A stretch of 64,000 nt of DNA from Segnochrobactrum spirostomi (GTDB lineage Bacteria; Pseudomonadota; Alphaproteobacteria; Rhizobiales; Segnochrobactraceae), in NCBI RefSeq assembly GCF_009600605.1, contig NZ_VWNA01000001.1, positions 2,962,501 through 3,026,500 on the forward strand, given 5' to 3'. Of the stretch, positions 26,201 through 34,894 are shown piece by piece. Position 1 is the first letter of the stretch. Each line of letters opens with the position of its first letter. A program made the translations under genes and the position numbers. The notes beneath the pieces were generated by a model, which ran no database searches, was not told the origin of the DNA, and saw nothing but the letters and a program-made list of their open reading frames with translations.

Positions 26201-26799
26201 GTCGTGACGGTGGCGCCGTCGAAGCCGATCGCGGCGCCGGCCTGGGCCGCGGCGCCCGTCGCGCCCGCGCCGGAGGTGGAGATCGTGGTACCGCCCGAAG
26301 CGGTGATGTCGCTGCCGGTGCCGAGCGCGTCGAGCCCGACGGAGCCCGCCCCCGTCGTCGTCACCGTCGTGCCGTCGAGGCTCGCGGTGCCGCCGGAGCG
26401 GGTGCGCAAGCCGCTGGCGCCGGCGCCCGAGGTCGTGACGGTGCCGCCGCGCAGGGAAATGGTGCCGAGTGTCTCGGCGAGGCCGCCCGCGGCGCCGTCG
26501 CCGGAGGTCGAGACCGTCGCGCCGCTGCCTTCGATCGTGCCGCCCTCATGGGCGAACAGGGCGGGCGTGGCGGCGGCGCTGGTCGAGGCCGTGCCGCTCA
26601 CCGTCTTGGTCTCTCCGTTGCCGGCATCGACTTGTTGGGCCGCGGCGGGGAGGACCGACACGGGCCCGAGCGGCAGGGTGCCGAGCACGAGCACGAGCGC
26701 GCGGCGCGCGCGCTCCGTTCGCCGTGCCTGCTGTCCCGCCTTCGCCACAGCCGCCTGCCCGCACTCCGACGTTCCGCGCGACGGCGCGGCCACAATCAT
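23227..26799 (-). CDS. Autotransporter (type Va), beta-helix passenger
   Basis: A 1190-residue protein with an N-terminal export signal (RRALVLVLGTLPLGPVSVLPAAA-Q). The passenger of about 820 residues is built of some 25 degenerate repeats of the form TSGxGAxGxxAxGGxxI, predicted to be a right-handed beta-helix. The C-terminal translocator barrel (about 930-1190) starts near WGRVFGQTTRTR and ends in LTYRW with an aromatic last residue, as required for BAM insertion. No peptidase or lipase motif is seen in the passenger, so an adhesin-like role is likely. CtrA-like boxes lie immediately upstream. Confidence 0.9.
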   Translation of the reverse strand: MIVAAPSRGTSECGQAAVAKAGQQARRTERARRALVLVLGTLPLGPVSVLPAAAQQVDAGNGETKTVSGTASTSAAATPALFAHEGGTIEGSGATVSTSGDGAAGGLAETLGTISLRGGTVTTSGAGASGLRTRSGGTASLDGTTVTTTGAGSVGLDALGTGSDITASGGTTISTSGAGATGAAAQAGAAIGFDGATVTTSGTGANALSADGDGSEIRGTVQATTSGDNAIGANASGGAAITLDGGSISTSGAGSHGVRAAGTGTTLSTAGSVSTTGSAAYGAFAEDGGTITLDPGASVSTRGDGAIGALAKNSGSAITSSADIVTEGGGAHGAMADSGGSVSLASGSVLTKGDGSHALYVAGLGSRGTSAANLSTEGNGADGALATGGAIIDLSTGKVYTLGDGSHALASSGDGSFILSGADLETQGTGSYGADAGSGGAIRLTAGAVTTSGDYADGLHANGNGSSLEASAAVSTSGYQAHGANATAGGAITLTGAAIATTGTDAAGVRAAGTGSRLSGSAAVTTSGTDSYGAAAVLGGTIALDDASITTSGTNADGLHADGYGSAISGSANVTTTGSGAYAISVTGGANVALTGGSIQAGGASVAALGIDGISTFSGDGLAITTTSGPALAITDGAQVSLANGTVAASGPVADVTFSQAGQTATLALSGVTASSASGTFVAVTRLSDGLDGTLALSLTDGSNVTGALSDTNPQATGGTDVTLASSTWTGTASGARSVSLDAASTWTVPGASTIGSLANAGRVALSGGPGTVLTVGTYAGNGGTLAIETVLGGSGSATDRLVVTGTASGSTTLAVTNVGGTGALTTGNGILVVEASQGADTAGAAFTLADRLRVGLFQYQLATVSTGSAQSWYLQSSYRPEIATYAALPQVAAAYGLAAIGTYLDRGGPPALADAGWQKPAAWGRVFGQTTRTRSGDAIDSGANATLWGFESGIDLLRSVWGEGQQDIVGLSAGYGRATADASSKLGSAGTLSFDAPFVGASITHVGPGGWYLDGRLQYAWLDDASASTNADAGLSTSGHTLTASLEAAAPFDMAGTTIAPQAQIIHQTVALSAANDGVASISFPDFSTWTARFGVLAERTTTLSETALLKPWIRANLWHGFGGDSAVSSGGESLETSSNGTWAEVQGGVTLASAADVWRLYGSGGYQFGLGSTTLNGWSGNLGLTYRW

Positions 26800-26801
26800 G
26801 G

Positions 26802-26835
26802 TTAAGAGCGGGTAAACTGGTTAAGGCGGCGTTAA
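26802..26835. promoter_or_regulatory. CtrA-like binding boxes
   Basis: TTAA-GGCGGCG-TTAA (26821-26835) is an exact TTAA-N7-TTAA match to the CtrA full site. TTAA-GAGCGGG-TAAA (26802-26816) is a near match. Both lie in the 40 bases between the kdsD stop and the autotransporter start. CtrA control of surface genes is known in Alphaproteobacteria; here it is inferred from the motif alone. Confidence 0.45.
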
Positions 26836-26839
26836 GCGC

Positions 26840-27862
26840 TCAGGCGGCGCCGCGACGCAGGAGATCGTGCAGGTGGAGAATGCCCACCGGCCGCTCGCCT
26901 TCCACCACGAACAGCGCCGTGATCGACGAGGCGTTCAACATTTCGAGCGCCGACGCCGCGAGCGTTTCAGGCGCGATGGCGCGCGGGCGGCGGCTCATCA
27001 CCTCGTCGACGCTGCGGGCGAGCAGGTTGTCGCTCAGGTGGCGGCGCAGGTCGCCGTCGGTGACGATCCCCGCGAGCCGGCCGGTCCCGTCCACGACGCC
27101 GAGGCAACCGAAGCCCTTCTGCGTCATGATGAGGATCGCCTCGCTCATGCGCGCCCCGAGGGGGGCGAGCGGCAGGCGGTCGCCGGTGTGCATGATGTCG
27201 CGCGCGAGCTGAAGGCTCGCCCCGAGCTTGCCGCCGGGGTGGAAGACGCGGAAATCGTTCGGCGTGAAGCCGCGCGCCTCAAGGAGCGCGATGGCGAGGG
27301 CGTCGCCGAGCGCCAGCATCAGGAGCGTCGAGGTGGTGGGGGCGAGCCCGTGCGGGCAGGCCTCCGCCGCGGTCGGCAGCGTGAGCGAGATGTCGCTCGC
27401 CCGCCCGAGCGCGCTGTCGGCCCGCGAGGTGAAGGCGATCAGCGGCACCGAGAAGCGCTTCGCATAGGAGATGATCGAGGCGAGTTCGGCCGATTCGCCC
27501 GACCAGGAGAGCGCGATCACCGCGTCCTCCTCGGTGATCATGCCGAGATCGCCGTGGCTCGCTTCGGCGGCGTGGACGAAGAAGGCGGGCGTGCCGGTCG
27601 AGGCGAGGGTGGCGGCGATCTTGCCGCCGATGTGGCCGCTCTTGCCGACCCCGGTGACCACGACGCGGCCGCGAATGGAGCGCAGCCGCCGGATCGTCGC
27701 CGCGAAGGCGTCGCCGAGATCGTGCCCGAGCGCGGCGCGCAGCGCCTTCATGCCCGCGATCTCGGTCTCGATGACCCGTCGCCCGGAGGCGAGCCAGCCG
27801 ATCGCTTCATCGTCCGAGGAGGTCCGGCTCTCAGCCGGCGCGGGGACCGATCCCGTCATCAT
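26840..27862 (-). CDS. kdsD: Arabinose-5-phosphate isomerase, KpsF/GutQ family
   Basis: A 340-residue protein with an N-terminal SIS sugar-isomerase domain (about 45-180; VTGVGKSGHIGGKIAATLASTGTPAFFVHAAEASHGDLG) and two CBS domains (about 215-335). It converts ribulose 5-phosphate to arabinose 5-phosphate, the first step of Kdo synthesis for lipopolysaccharide. The length and domain order match KdsD/KpsF. The autotransporter gene follows 40 bases downstream on the same strand. Confidence 0.93.
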   Translation of the reverse strand: MMTGSVPAPAESRTSSDDEAIGWLASGRRVIETEIAGMKALRAALGHDLGDAFAATIRRLRSIRGRVVVTGVGKSGHIGGKIAATLASTGTPAFFVHAAEASHGDLGMITEEDAVIALSWSGESAELASIISYAKRFSVPLIAFTSRADSALGRASDISLTLPTAAEACPHGLAPTTSTLLMLALGDALAIALLEARGFTPNDFRVFHPGGKLGASLQLARDIMHTGDRLPLAPLGARMSEAILIMTQKGFGCLGVVDGTGRLAGIVTDGDLRRHLSDNLLARSVDEVMSRRPRAIAPETLAASALEMLNASSITALFVVEGERPVGILHLHDLLRRGAA

Positions 27863-28090
27863 CGTCGTCGTCGCCTTCTATCGAACCGCGGCGTCAGAAC
27901 CGCGATGTGCGCCGGCAAAGCGGCGAAAGTGCGGGACCTCCGGGGCTTGGCCCGGTCCCGCCGTCGGCTCGCGGCGGGCGGCCCGCGATTCCGACGAAGG
28001 TGATTCATAGCACGGCGCGAACGCGAACGGCAGCATCGCGGCAGGATGCCGCGCGGCGGGCGGGTAGGACCGGGGCGAGCCAACCTTACG

Positions 28091-28098
28091 TTAACCAT
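28091..28098 (+). promoter_or_regulatory. Possible CtrA half-site upstream of lytic transglycosylase
   Basis: TTAACCAT matches the CtrA half-site consensus and lies in the 370-base divergent gap between kdsD (-) and the transglycosylase gene (+), 135 bases before the latter. The rest of the gap (27863-28232) is GC-rich and shows no gene or clear promoter. Confidence 0.3.
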
Positions 28099-28232
28099 AC
28101 GCCCATAAGGTCGCCGCGAGCGCGCCGTGCCCGAAAAGGTCGGCGGAGACACGGCCGAGAGCGGCCGAAGAGGTGGCCGAGGTCCTGGCAGAGATGCCGG
28201 CCTAGACGCCACGAACCCCGGGAGAAACGCAC

Positions 28233-29483
28233 ATGACGGTCACGCTGGGCGAACCCTTCGCACCGACCCGCCGCGCGCTGATCGCCGGGCTCGCGGGTGC
28301 CGCCGCGCTCGTCGCGGCGCCGTCCGTGTTCGCCGCCGATGCCGCCTTCGTCGCCTGGATCCGCCAGTTCGCGGCGGTCGCGCGGGCGAACGGCATTCCG
28401 GCTACGCTCTACAACCAGGCCTTCGCCGGCATCAACACGCCGGACCCGGACGTGCTGCGCCTCGCCGCCAAGCAGCCGGAATTCACCAAGCTCGTCGGCG
28501 ATTATATCGAAGGCGCGGTGACCGACGCGCGCATCGCCACCGGCCGCAAGATGATGGCCGAGTACAAGAACGCGCTCGCCCGCATCTATGCCCGGTTCGG
28601 GGTCGAGCCGCAGATCGTGGTGGCGATCTGGGGCATCGAGACCTCCTACGGCGCCGTGCTCGACAACCCGAAGATCGTGCGCAGCGTGGTGCGCTCGCTC
28701 GCGACCCTCGCTTATGCCGGCGGGCCGCGCGCCGATTATGGCCGCACCCAACTCATCGCCGCCCTGAAGATCCTCCAGCACCACGACGTGGCGCCGCGCG
28801 GCCTCACCGGCTCGTGGGCCGGCGCCATGGGCCACACCCAGTTCATCCCGACGAGCTTCCTGAAATATGCGGTCGATCTCGACGGCGACGGCAAGCGCGA
28901 CATCTGGAATTCGGTGCCGGATGCGCTCGCCACCACCGCGAACCTGCTCGCCCAGAACGGCTGGCAGCGCGGCGAGACCTGGGGCTACGAGGTCGTGCTG
29001 CCGCGCGGCTTCAACTATGCCTATGCCGACGAGAAGACGAAGCGGCCGGTCGGCGCCTGGGCGCAGCTCGGCATCCGCCGCAGCGGCGGGCGGGCCTTCC
29101 CGCGGCCCGGCGACGAGGCGAAGCTGATCCTGCCGACCGGCGCCCGCGGCCCGGCCTTCCTGATCCTCGGCAACTTCGACGTCATCAAGGCTTACAACAA
29201 CTCGACCTCCTATGCGCTCGCCGTCGGCTACCTCGCCGACCGCATCGTCGGCGTGCCGCCGTTCCAGACGCCGTGGCCGACCGACCTGCGGCCGCTCTCG
29301 ACCGCCGAGGTGACGGAGATGCAGGAGCGCCTCACCGCGCGCGGCTTCCCGACCGGCACCACCGACGGCAAGCTCGGGCCCGACACCCGCGCCGCGGTCC
29401 GCGCCTATCAGATGTCGATCGGCTGGCCGGCTGACGGCTTCCCGACCGACGCGCTCTTGCAGAGCCTGCGCGCGCCGCGCTGA
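28233..29483 (+). CDS. Lytic murein transglycosylase, MltB-type with peptidoglycan-binding domain
   Basis: A 416-residue protein. A signal sequence with twin arginines ([24 protein letters not shown], possibly Tat) leads into an SLT_2 domain (about 38-335) with the catalytic Glu in IWGIETSYG, then KILQHHDV and [19 protein letters not shown]-terminal peptidoglycan-binding repeat follows (about 350-412; [20 protein letters not shown]). It cleaves the MurNAc-GlcNAc bond of murein to 1,6-anhydro products in the periplasm. The start gives the only good signal peptide. Confidence 0.92.
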   Translation: MTVTLGEPFAPTRRALIAGLAGAAALVAAPSVFAADAAFVAWIRQFAAVARANGIPATLYNQAFAGINTPDPDVLRLAAKQPEFTKLVGDYIEGAVTDARIATGRKMMAEYKNALARIYARFGVEPQIVVAIWGIETSYGAVLDNPKIVRSVVRSLATLAYAGGPRADYGRTQLIAALKILQHHDVAPRGLTGSWAGAMGHTQFIPTSFLKYAVDLDGDGKRDIWNSVPDALATTANLLAQNGWQRGETWGYEVVLPRGFNYAYADEKTKRPVGAWAQLGIRRSGGRAFPRPGDEAKLILPTGARGPAFLILGNFDVIKAYNNSTSYALAVGYLADRIVGVPPFQTPWPTDLRPLSTAEVTEMQERLTARGFPTGTTDGKLGPDTRAAVRAYQMSIGWPADGFPTDALLQSLRAPR

Positions 29484-29617
29484 GCAAGGGCTTCGGAACG
29501 CCGCAGTGGACGCGTCGGCGTCCGTCGCCTCTTGACCGGGGGCCGGAAATTCCGTCAATCCGGGGCGGGACAGGATCGCCGGCCGCACCGCGGGCGGCGG
29601 CAACCGGAGTTTGCGAC

Positions 29618-31087
29618 GTGCGGGAGCCGAAGGCCGAGCGCCTCATCAAGGGTGCGACAGGGGATTGGGAGATCGTCATCGGCATGGAGGTCCATGCCCA
29701 GGTGACGTCCGAATCGAAGCTGTTCTCCGGCTCCGCCACCAAGTTCGGCGCCGAGCCGAACTCCCAGGTCTCGCTCGTCGACGCGGCGATGCCGGGCATG
29801 CTGCCGGTCATCAACGAGGTGTGCGTGCGCCAGGCGGTCCGCACCGGCCTCGGCCTCAAGGCGGCCATCAACCGCCGCTCGGTGTTCGACCGGAAGAACT
29901 ATTTCTATCCGGATCTGCCCCAGGGCTATCAGATCTCCCAGTACAAATATCCGATCGTCGGCGAGGGCGAGATCATCCTCGACATGCCGGACGGCGAGGT
30001 CGTCACGGTCGGCGTCGAGCGCGTGCATCTCGAGCAGGATGCCGGCAAGTCGCTGCACGACCAGCACCCGAGCATGAGCCACGTCGATCTCAACCGCTCC
30101 GGCGTGGCGCTGATGGAGATCGTCTCCAAGCCCGATCTGCGCTCCGCCGACGAGGCCCGCGCCTATCTCTCCAAGCTGCGCACCATCCTGCGCTATCTCG
30201 GCACGTCGGACGCCGACATGGAGAAGGGCAACCTGCGCGCCGACGTCAACGTCTCGGTGCGCCGCCCCGGCGGCCCGCTCGGCACGCGCTGCGAGATCAA
30301 GAACGTCAACTCGATCCGCTTCGCCGGTCAGGCGATCGAGTTCGAGGCGCGCCGCCAGATCGACATCCTGGAAGACGGCGGCACCATCCGCCAGGAGACC
30401 CGGCTGTTCGACGCCCGCAGCGGCGAGACGCGGTCGATGCGCTCCAAGGAAGAGGCGCACGATTACCGCTATTTCCCCGATCCGGACCTGTTGCCGCTCG
30501 AGCTCTCGGAAGCCTTCGTCGCCGACGTCGCCGCGACCCTGCCGGAGCTGCCGGACGACAAGCGCGCCCGCTTCATCGCCGATTTCGGCCTGTCGCCCTA
30601 TGATGCCGGCGTGCTCGTCGCCGAGCAGGCCTCCGCCGATTATTTCGAGACGGTGGCGCGCGGGCGCGACGCCAAGCTGGCGGCGAACTGGGTCATCAAC
30701 GAATTGTTCGGCCGCCTCAACAAGGAAGGCCTCGGCATCGGCGACAGCCCGGTGAGCGCCGAGGCGCTCGGCGGCATCATCGAACTGATCGGCGACGAGA
30801 CCATCTCCGGCAAGATCGCCAAGGACCTGTTCGAGATCGTCTGGTCCGAAGGCGGCGATCCGCGCGAGATCGTCGAGGCCCGCGGCCTCAAGCAGGTGAC
30901 CGACACCGGCGCCATCGAGGCGGCGGTCGAGGCGGTGATCGCCCAGAACCCCGACAAGGCCGAGCAGGCGCGGGCGAAGCCCACCATGGCCGGCTGGTTC
31001 GTGGGGCAGGTGATGAAGGCGACCGGCGGCAAGGCGAACCCGCAGAGCGTCAACGCGTTGGTGAAGGCGAAGCTCGGCATCGAGTGA
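29618..31087 (+). CDS. gatB: Aspartyl/glutamyl-tRNA(Asn/Gln) amidotransferase subunit B
   Basis: A 489-residue GatB. The N-terminal cradle has [30 protein letters not shown] and the GatB signature region [21 protein letters not shown]. The C-terminal helical YqeY-like tail (about 350-489) includes [22 protein letters not shown]. With GatA and GatC it converts misacylated Glu-tRNA(Gln) and Asp-tRNA(Asn) to the correct forms. gatA and gatC are not adjacent. The start is a GTG at the usual place. Confidence 0.95.
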   Translation: MREPKAERLIKGATGDWEIVIGMEVHAQVTSESKLFSGSATKFGAEPNSQVSLVDAAMPGMLPVINEVCVRQAVRTGLGLKAAINRRSVFDRKNYFYPDLPQGYQISQYKYPIVGEGEIILDMPDGEVVTVGVERVHLEQDAGKSLHDQHPSMSHVDLNRSGVALMEIVSKPDLRSADEARAYLSKLRTILRYLGTSDADMEKGNLRADVNVSVRRPGGPLGTRCEIKNVNSIRFAGQAIEFEARRQIDILEDGGTIRQETRLFDARSGETRSMRSKEEAHDYRYFPDPDLLPLELSEAFVADVAATLPELPDDKRARFIADFGLSPYDAGVLVAEQASADYFETVARGRDAKLAANWVINELFGRLNKEGLGIGDSPVSAEALGGIIELIGDETISGKIAKDLFEIVWSEGGDPREIVEARGLKQVTDTGAIEAAVEAVIAQNPDKAEQARAKPTMAGWFVGQVMKATGGKANPQSVNALVKAKLGIE

Positions 31088-31098
31088 CGCCCGCTCTT

Positions 31099-31172
31099 CG
31101 CGCCACGTCGTATCTGGCGCCACGTCGTATCGGGCGTGACGTCGCACTCGGCGTGACATTTGGCGTGACGCC
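31099..31172 (+). repeat. Short degenerate tandem repeats downstream of gatB
   Basis: About four tandem copies of a 17-base unit, GGCGCCACGTCGTATCK degrading to GGCGTGACGTCGCACTC and GGCGTGACATTT. They start 12 bases after the gatB stop. The remaining part of the 370-base gap before 31458 shows no gene. Function unknown. Confidence 0.6.
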
Positions 31173-31457
31173 CGCGCCCGCGGGTGGATGCTGGGGCCTG
31201 CTCGGGCGTCGCCGCCGGGGCGCGCGCCTTGCGGCGGGGCTGATGGCGACGGCGTGCCGTTCCCGCGCGAATCCGCCGCAGGCGGACCTTTTCGGCCGGA
31301 CGGCGCGGCGCGCCTCGGGTGTGCGGCCGGCATCGGCCGATGCCGGCGGGATTCTTTTGCACCGCGTCGCTCCCGCCCTAGCGAAACCAAACGGCTGTTG
31401 CCACGTTCCCTTGCGGACGAAGGTTCCGTCGGAACCCGCAAACGAGGAGACCGCATC

Positions 31458-31805
31458 ATGGCCGAGAACCGCATCGCCGAGGATGCCGCCGACGTCGCCG
31501 CCGACCTCGCGGCGCTGAAATCCGACATCGCCCGCCTGACGGCGACCGTCGCCGCGCTCGTCGAGCAGGAGACGACCGCCGCCGCCGACCATGTCCGCTC
31601 CCGCGTGCGCTCCGCCACCGAGGCGGCCGAGGCGAAGGCGGAGCAGCTCAAGGAGAGCGGCAAGGCCGCTTTCGGCGAAGCCCAGGCCCGCGCGGCGGGC
31701 GCCGTCGGCGACGTTTCGACGGCGATCGAGCGCAACCCGATCGCGGCCGTCGCCATCGCCGCCGGCCTCGGCCTCCTCGTCGGCCTCTTCACCCGCCGCG
31801 ATTGA
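31458..31805 (+). CDS. DUF883 (YqjD/ElaB)-like membrane-anchored protein
   Basis: A 115-residue protein with an amphipathic, Ala/Glu/Lys-rich helical body and one C-terminal transmembrane helix (NPIAAVAIAAGLGLLVGLF) ending in TRRD. This is the usual layout of YqjD/ElaB tail-anchored proteins, some of which bind ribosomes in stationary phase. A GAGGAGACC site precedes the ATG. A YqjE-like gene lies about 770 bases downstream, echoing the yqjD-yqjE pair. Confidence 0.8.
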   Translation: MAENRIAEDAADVAADLAALKSDIARLTATVAALVEQETTAAADHVRSRVRSATEAAEAKAEQLKESGKAAFGEAQARAAGAVGDVSTAIERNPIAAVAIAAGLGLLVGLFTRRD

Positions 31806-31859
31806 GGGGACAGGGGCAAGGCAGGGGCCTTGCCGGCGAGGTAACGAGTCGTCGCCGCG

Positions 31860-32010
31860 TCCTTCTCCCCTCGGGGAGAAGGTGGCCCGGTAGGGCCGGA
31901 TGAGGGGGGGCCTTTACGCTCCCTCCCGTTCCGCGAAGCTCCTGAAGAGGAGGGCCGAAGCCCCCCTCATCCGCCCCTTCGGGGCACCTTCTCCCCCGAG
32001 GGGAGAAGGA
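31860..32010. repeat. REP-like inverted repeat pair, second copy
   Basis: The same repeat as at 18941-19083: the first arm GGGGAGAAGGTGGCCCGG, the second CACCTTCTCCCC, with GCCCCTTCGGGGC in the second arm. Intergenic location between the YqjD-like and YqjE-like genes. Confidence 0.75.
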
Positions 32011-32572
32011 GGGCGGCGGCGATGGGGCTAAGGGGCTGATAGAGCCATGGTTGGTGGAGGGATGGGGCTTGTGCGCCCAGCTTGAGCGCCGCTTCGCCCC
32101 AGCTCCGCTTCGGCGTCAGCTTCGCCTCGCCGCTCTTCGCCCCGGCTTCGAGACTCCGGCCTTTCAGCCTTTCAGGGTGGCCCTCTCCCTCTCCGCCGTG
32201 ATCCCCGTTCTTGTGGCGGGGACCCAGGAGCCCAGGCCACCGCGCCCGCCGCAGCGGCTTGGCTAGCCCGGAAAGGGATGGGACTCCCTCGACAGCCATA
32301 AGCCGCAGGGCGTCCCGCGCCCAAACCCGGCGAGACGTTGTGGACACCCGGGGGCGAAATCCTGGAACAATGTCCGCAACGAACGTCTTCTCGAACGGCG
32401 GGACGCGCGTCCTGCCGATCGACCGCAGCGGAGGGCCGCCCACGCTCCGCCGCCGAGACCGAAGCCGGCGAGCGCCGGCAGACGCAGCCAGACGGGCGCC
32501 GCGCGACCGGCGCCGTGACGCCACAGACTTTCGCAAGGCCCGGCCTCCGCGAGGCCCAAAGAGGACGCAGCG
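32011..32572. other. Intergenic stretch without recognised gene
   Basis: 562 bases between the REP-like repeat and the YqjE-like gene. All frames give only biased high-GC translations with no family features or ribosome-binding site. A segment near 32200-32245 (TGATCCCCGTTCTTGTGGCG) looks like other common intergenic repeat debris. No terminator or promoter could be defended. Confidence 0.5.
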
Positions 32573-33034
32573 ATGATGAAGCTCTTGATGGAGATCGCCG
32601 GGGCGCAGCTCATCGCCGATGCCGGGCGTCGGGCGAAGCGTGGGCTCCTTCAGGTCGCCTGGATGATCGCGGCCGGGCTTCTCGCCCTGATCGGGCTGGT
32701 CTTCCTGCTCGTCGCGGTGGCGATCTGGCTGATGCCGGTGTTCGGCCCGGCTGGCGCCATCGCCTTGGTCGGCGGCGCCACCATCATCATCGGCCTTCTG
32801 ATCGTGCTGATCGTCAGCGTCGCCGCCCAGACCCCGCGACGCCGCCCGCTGCCCGCCGCCGGCGCCTCGGTCGGCGACGCCGCGGCCGGCCTCGCCGCCG
32901 GCTTCGGCCTCGGCCGCCGCACCCGCCCGACCACCTCCGACGCCCCGCCCTCCGAGACCGGCGGCGTTCCCCCCGCCGTCACCGCCGCCGTCGTCGCCTT
33001 GGTGGCCGGCCTGATCGTCGGACGGAGGATTTGA
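32573..33034 (+). CDS. YqjE-like / phage-holin-3-6 family membrane protein
   Basis: A 153-residue protein with two long hydrophobic helices (GLLQVAWMIAAGLLALIGLVFL; GAIALVGGATIIIGLLIVLIV) and a Pro/Ala-rich tail with a third hydrophobic segment near the C-terminus. This matches the Actinobacteria-type holin/YqjE superfamily, which is cellular and not phage-specific. Two consecutive ATG codons are possible starts, preceded by GAGGACGCAGCG. It is the last chromosomal-type gene before the AT-richer region. Confidence 0.7.
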   Translation: MMKLLMEIAGAQLIADAGRRAKRGLLQVAWMIAAGLLALIGLVFLLVAVAIWLMPVFGPAGAIALVGGATIIIGLLIVLIVSVAAQTPRRRPLPAAGASVGDAAAGLAAGFGLGRRTRPTTSDAPPSETGGVPPAVTAAVVALVAGLIVGRRI

Positions 33035-33076
33035 GGGCACCTGAGGACGCGTACGAGCAGGTCGCGCGGGCGTGCT

Positions 33077-34210
33077 CTATAACTGATGAACGATTGCTGC
33101 TAGTCGAGTGTTGTAGCCTTCGAGTTGGTTAGGTGTACCACCCGTCCTGTTGAGATGGTACCTGTGTGTCGAGCCGGGTTCCGGGTAGTTGCTTCCGAGT
33201 TTCAGTGCTTGTAAGTTGATGCCATTGTAGTCGCAGATCAGGCCAAGTCGTCTCATATCCCACATGTGCTCGAAGATCGAAAAAGCCGGTGCTCCGAATG
33301 TCGCCGCTTCGGCGACTGCTCTGTCTTTCATTGACGTCATTGATTGACGATGTAGCCGCTGTGCCTCTGTGTAGCTGTGGCTGCCGCTGAGCCGATACGG
33401 TGTCGTCATGTTGGATACAAGCATATATGGTTGCGCCATAGTGATGGCTGGCACAGTTAGGGAATTGCCTCGATTATCGAACCACGGGGAAGGATGTGCT
33501 GTAAACTCATCGTCGATAAACTTCCCGAGGCCGGAAGAGGGCTCAAACATAAACTCGATACTGCGCAGGACGGCAAATTGACTTGCCTGCGAGTTGGGTG
33601 AGTAAGCTGAAATCCAATAATCCGCCCCCACCAGCCCCATGTGAGTTGTAATTACGTTGAAATACGGATCAGTATCAATGAAAATGATGTCGCTACCCTT
33701 CTTATCCAGAGAATCCACTGCCGATTTAATGAAGGATCTTGTAAGTAGATAGCTTGAATACTCGGGCCCAGTGGGCGCGCGTCCAGATCGTCTTGGCGGC
33801 TGAGGCAGCTGTTCAATAAGTTGTATTGTCCGCTCCAGGTCAAAATCTCCGCACAATAGGCCAAGATTTTGCGGGAGAGGCTCGGCCTCGGCGTTGCGAA
33901 CACTGTTGGGCACGATAGTGTAATTATTTGCATCGGGCCAGCCGATGCCTGACGGCACGTCATTGAGGCAATCCAAAAGATAGGATTGGACCGTCTTTCG
34001 CGGCAACGTGGTCATGAGCGAGATAATAAGGTCCTCGCCGCCATGGTGCCCGCCACCCAGTATCATGCGCGAGACGTCGCACTGTGGGCTGAGATCAATA
34101 ACCCAGACTTGCTTATCAGGATTCCTGACTGCAGCCTCGCAGGCAAGTTGAAAAGTCAACGTCGATTTTCCAATGCCGCCCTTATTTGCCCAGACGACGT
34201 AGCTAGTCAT
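33077..34210 (-). CDS. Orphan ParA-like P-loop ATPase, AT-rich
   Basis: A 377-residue ATPase with deviant Walker A KGGIGKST (about residues 10-17), VIDLSPQCDVSRM and the Walker B-like DIIFIDTDPY. This is the MinD/ParA/Soj class of dimerising ATPases used to position plasmids, proteins or complexes. Base composition is near 50% G+C, far lower than the flanks, so the gene was probably acquired. No ParB-like partner or parS array is adjacent. It lies just outside the inferred prophage end. It could be plasmid-derived, part of a defence or partition cassette, or a decayed island. Confidence 0.8.
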   Translation of the reverse strand: MTSYVVWANKGGIGKSTLTFQLACEAAVRNPDKQVWVIDLSPQCDVSRMILGGGHHGGEDLIISLMTTLPRKTVQSYLLDCLNDVPSGIGWPDANNYTIVPNSVRNAEAEPLPQNLGLLCGDFDLERTIQLIEQLPQPPRRSGRAPTGPEYSSYLLTRSFIKSAVDSLDKKGSDIIFIDTDPYFNVITTHMGLVGADYWISAYSPNSQASQFAVLRSIEFMFEPSSGLGKFIDDEFTAHPSPWFDNRGNSLTVPAITMAQPYMLVSNMTTPYRLSGSHSYTEAQRLHRQSMTSMKDRAVAEAATFGAPAFSIFEHMWDMRRLGLICDYNGINLQALKLGSNYPEPGSTHRYHLNRTGGTPNQLEGYNTRLAAIVHQL

Positions 34211-34423
34211 GGATAAGCCTCGCAGTAGCCGCAGGCGCGTTGCGCTCAACGGCGAATCGATCTGAGCTTGCATCTTAACAGTCAGGCAACCCTACGCGCA
34301 CGCCCCCTATCCTTATCGCCCGCGACGTCGTGCTCCTCCCTCGGGGTGACGTGTCACCCGCCGAACAGTGTCGTCACAGGCAACGCGACCCAGCCCCCTG
34401 GACGGCCTTTGGCAGCGGGCAGA

Positions 34424-34702
34424 ATGGCGCCGACGCTCACCAACACCGATTACGTCCTCGCCGTCCCGTGCCGCCGCTACGAGGGCGAGTACCTCTATGT
34501 GGTCGAGAACACGAACGGGATGCGCCGGCTGGTGCGAGCCGAACCGGTCTGGGGCTCGGCCGACAAGCTGCGGCTCTGGCGGGACAACGCGCACTATCCC
34601 GATCAGGTGGTGCGGCGCGCCGTATTCGACCGGTTCGTGATCGGGCGGGTCATCGCAGACATCAAGACCCGCGACCCGGCCGCGATGGCAGCCCTCGTGT
34701 AG
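34424..34702 (+). CDS. Small hypothetical protein, possibly cut by the prophage end
   Basis: 92 residues, no recognised family. The sequence looks like a real protein (LTNTDYVLAVPCRRYEGEYL, RLWRDNAHYPDQVV). The ATG gives the first sensible start; the ribosome-binding site is weak (GCGGGCAGA). The stop codon TAG (34700-34702) falls inside the first of the tandem repeats that may mark the prophage terminus, so the natural C-terminus may have been lost to the insertion. Confidence 0.5.
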   Translation: MAPTLTNTDYVLAVPCRRYEGEYLYVVENTNGMRRLVRAEPVWGSADKLRLWRDNAHYPDQVVRRAVFDRFVIGRVIADIKTRDPAAMAALV

Positions 34703-34742
34703 CGCGCAAACTCGTTTGGCGTAGTGCGCAACGCATTTTGGC
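34699..34742 (+). repeat. Tandem 22-bp repeats, candidate transposase sites of prophage right end
   Basis: Two directly adjacent 22-bp units, each GTAG-Y-GCGCAA-N5-TTTGGC (34699-34720 and 34721-34742), identical at 16 of 22 positions. Mu transposase sites R1 and R2 are also adjacent 22-bp units just inside the right end, and Mu-like termini begin 5'-TG, which is present at 34698-34699. No left end is in the window to confirm the match. Confidence 0.45.
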
Positions 34743-34755
34743 GGCGTTTGCCGCC
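34740..34755. terminator. GGCGGC-GTTT-GCCGCC hairpin, copy 1
   Basis: A perfect 6-bp GC stem with a 4-base loop, next to the tandem repeats. Nearly identical hairpins occur at 55109-55124 and 63615-63630, each between prophage transcription modules. No T-tract, so the terminator role is tentative. Confidence 0.4.
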
Positions 34756-34894
34756 CCAGCTTCGGCACCCCCTCGAACGACTTTCGAAGCCGCTTCCACA
34801 CCCTGACACGAGACCCTCAGAGGCGGGGCTTGATCTCGCCGACCTCCTCCTGCGTTAATGAGAACATAACAGGAACGATCATCGGGGCGCAGCC

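Noticed and set aside
24223-26805. Plus-strand open frame of 860 codons opposite the autotransporter
   Set aside because: Repetitive because the autotransporter repeats are; no signal or domain of its own.
32573-33034. Phage holin belonging to the prophage
   Set aside because: Outside the inferred prophage end, on the opposite strand, and paired with a YqjD-like gene as in chromosomes.
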